Shown: positions 63,134-64,000 of the stretch, piece by piece
Position numbering within the stretch: position 1 is the first letter of the stretch
How the letters are laid out: every line of letters begins with the position of its first letter
Assembly: GCF_964340395.1 (NCBI RefSeq)
Contig: NC_135551.1
Span: 1,300,001 to 1,364,000 of the forward strand
Reading direction: 5' to 3'
From: Glandiceps talaboti
Lineage: Eukaryota; Hemichordata; Enteropneusta; Spengelidae
DNA: 64,000 bases
The notes under the pieces: model-generated
Told to the model about the DNA's origin: nothing
The model's input: the letters and a program-made list of their open reading frames with translations, nothing else
The model's database searches: none
Position numbers and translations under genes: made by a program

Positions 63134-64000
63134 TGTAGCCGTCTTTAAGTTAGGTGCGTACTGAGAACATACAGGGAGTGGTAGAGCGCCCTCTCTGACA
63201 TGATGGGCTAATCTTTATTTTAACCAAGCTAGGGGGTTGAGAAGAAAGACCACGAGAAAAGAAGATGATGTTGAGCTTGATGGGATGAAGTTCATACAAA
63301 AGTTTTGCACGGACAATATCAACCTGATGTATTGACATTTCAGTGCAAACACTAGAGGAGAGTCTGAACTGTGTGAGTATCGAATATAGATAAAGTGTAT
63401 TACGTTCAAAATCTTCAAGGATACAGAGGAGGCGACAGTGATGTTTCACTCTGATTGTGTGAAGAACGAACGGTAACTACTGTACAGTGAAGATGAACGA
63501 ACAATAAGTGCGAGCTTTGCTGAACTTTGATGCTGTGCGCGCTGTCTGTGAGGAACGGTAGGACAATAGTGAAAGAGACTAGAGAACTCCGTTCATGTAG
63601 ATGACAAACAGAGCGTCATTGACGAGCTATATTTATTGAGAATATTTCAATATTTGCATCGTTGGAAAGAGAACTGCAAACCTGTGCTTCAAGTTGAGCA
63701 ACCCCGTAGTGGTGACGTCATCGTCCACGCTAGCCAAGTCCACGTGGAGGAAAGAATCCAGCTCCGCTGTTGAGGAGATGCCAGTAGTGGTATTTGTGTG
63801 TTAGTTGTCATAACGTGTATTGACATTCATAAACTGCTTTATTATAGTCTCAACCAATACTAGATTAAAACTGTAACTGGTATAATTGTGGTATTTGATA
63901 AGTCAATGTATTTAACCTAGGGTTTTACTAAAGTGGAGAAATACTACTATTGTATACTAAGACAGTTGTTTATTAAGGTTGTTGTTCTGCATATCAACCA
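63134..64000 (+). repeat. 3' LTR, first 867 bp (cut by window end)
   Basis: Begins TGTAGCCGTC and follows the 5' LTR base by base, apart from about 12 substitutions and an extra GCGC near 63538. By comparison with the 5' LTR, about 212 bases should follow beyond the window. Confidence 0.95.

Larger units (their letters stand above)
56668..64000 (+). mobile_element. Ty3/gypsy-type LTR retrotransposon, rearranged and defective, 3' LTR cut by window end
   Basis: Parts in order: 5' LTR (56668-about 57746), tRNA-Lys primer site (57751), leader, gag with two CCHC knuckles, aspartic protease, an inverted integrase fragment, the forward integrase C-terminus, polypurine tract (63119-63133) and 3' LTR (from 63134). 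The internal part is about 5.4 kb. Reverse transcriptase and RNase H are missing, and I see no env-like frame in 62240-63118. Gag has two in-frame stops. The LTRs differ by about 1.4%, so insertion was recent although the copy cannot move by itself. The target duplication cannot be tested because the right end lies outside the window. Confidence 0.93.

Overview
The window looks like gene-poor, non-coding DNA from an animal genome, most likely an invertebrate or basal chordate; I cannot name the species. The evidence is low GC content, no bacterial-style gene packing, long micro-, mini- and satellite arrays, and one Ty3/gypsy-type LTR retrotransposon with a retrovirus-like tRNA-Lys primer site. 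I found no convincing intact host gene, tRNA or rRNA. Roughly half of the window is tandem repeat.

Layout. 1-11690 is mostly single-copy AT-rich DNA with small repeats: a CAATA pentamer run, a decayed A/C-rich repeat at 9.2-9.5 kb, five identical 33-bp units at 9.8 kb and a 34-bp duplication at 11.2 kb. 11692-14986 is a diverged 45-bp minisatellite. A long (TA)n tract lies at 15.5 kb. 17571-39658 is a 22-kb array of about 580 copies of a 38-bp monomer, with almost perfect register and block duplications. It abuts, without spacer, a 39-bp array (39660-44472) that is open in three reading frames, one of them for about 1590 codons. At 44788 an ATG opens a signal-peptide-like leader that runs straight into a 24-bp (8-codon) array ending near 45975. 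46-50 kb holds microsatellites in otherwise plain sequence. 50154-56282 is a 47-bp array interrupted by a MITE-like insertion with a triplicated end (51714-52223), an 11-bp array (52661-53497) and a CpG-rich insert with a TATA box and short ORF (about 55435-56245).

56668 to the window end is an LTR retrotransposon: 5' LTR (about 1.08 kb), tRNA-Lys1,2 primer binding site, gag with two CCHC knuckles, protease, integrase C-terminal part, polypurine tract and the first 867 bp of the 3' LTR. The LTRs differ by only about a dozen substitutions and one 4-bp indel, so the insertion is young, yet the copy is dead. Gag is broken by two in-frame stops. Reverse transcriptase and RNase H are absent. The N-terminal and catalytic part of integrase lies inverted between protease and the integrase C-terminus, and is itself frameshifted.

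The genes do not form a working pathway. The main interest is repeat biology (register-locked satellite, higher-order blocks, abutting arrays, arrays that stay open as reading frames) and the rearranged retroelement.
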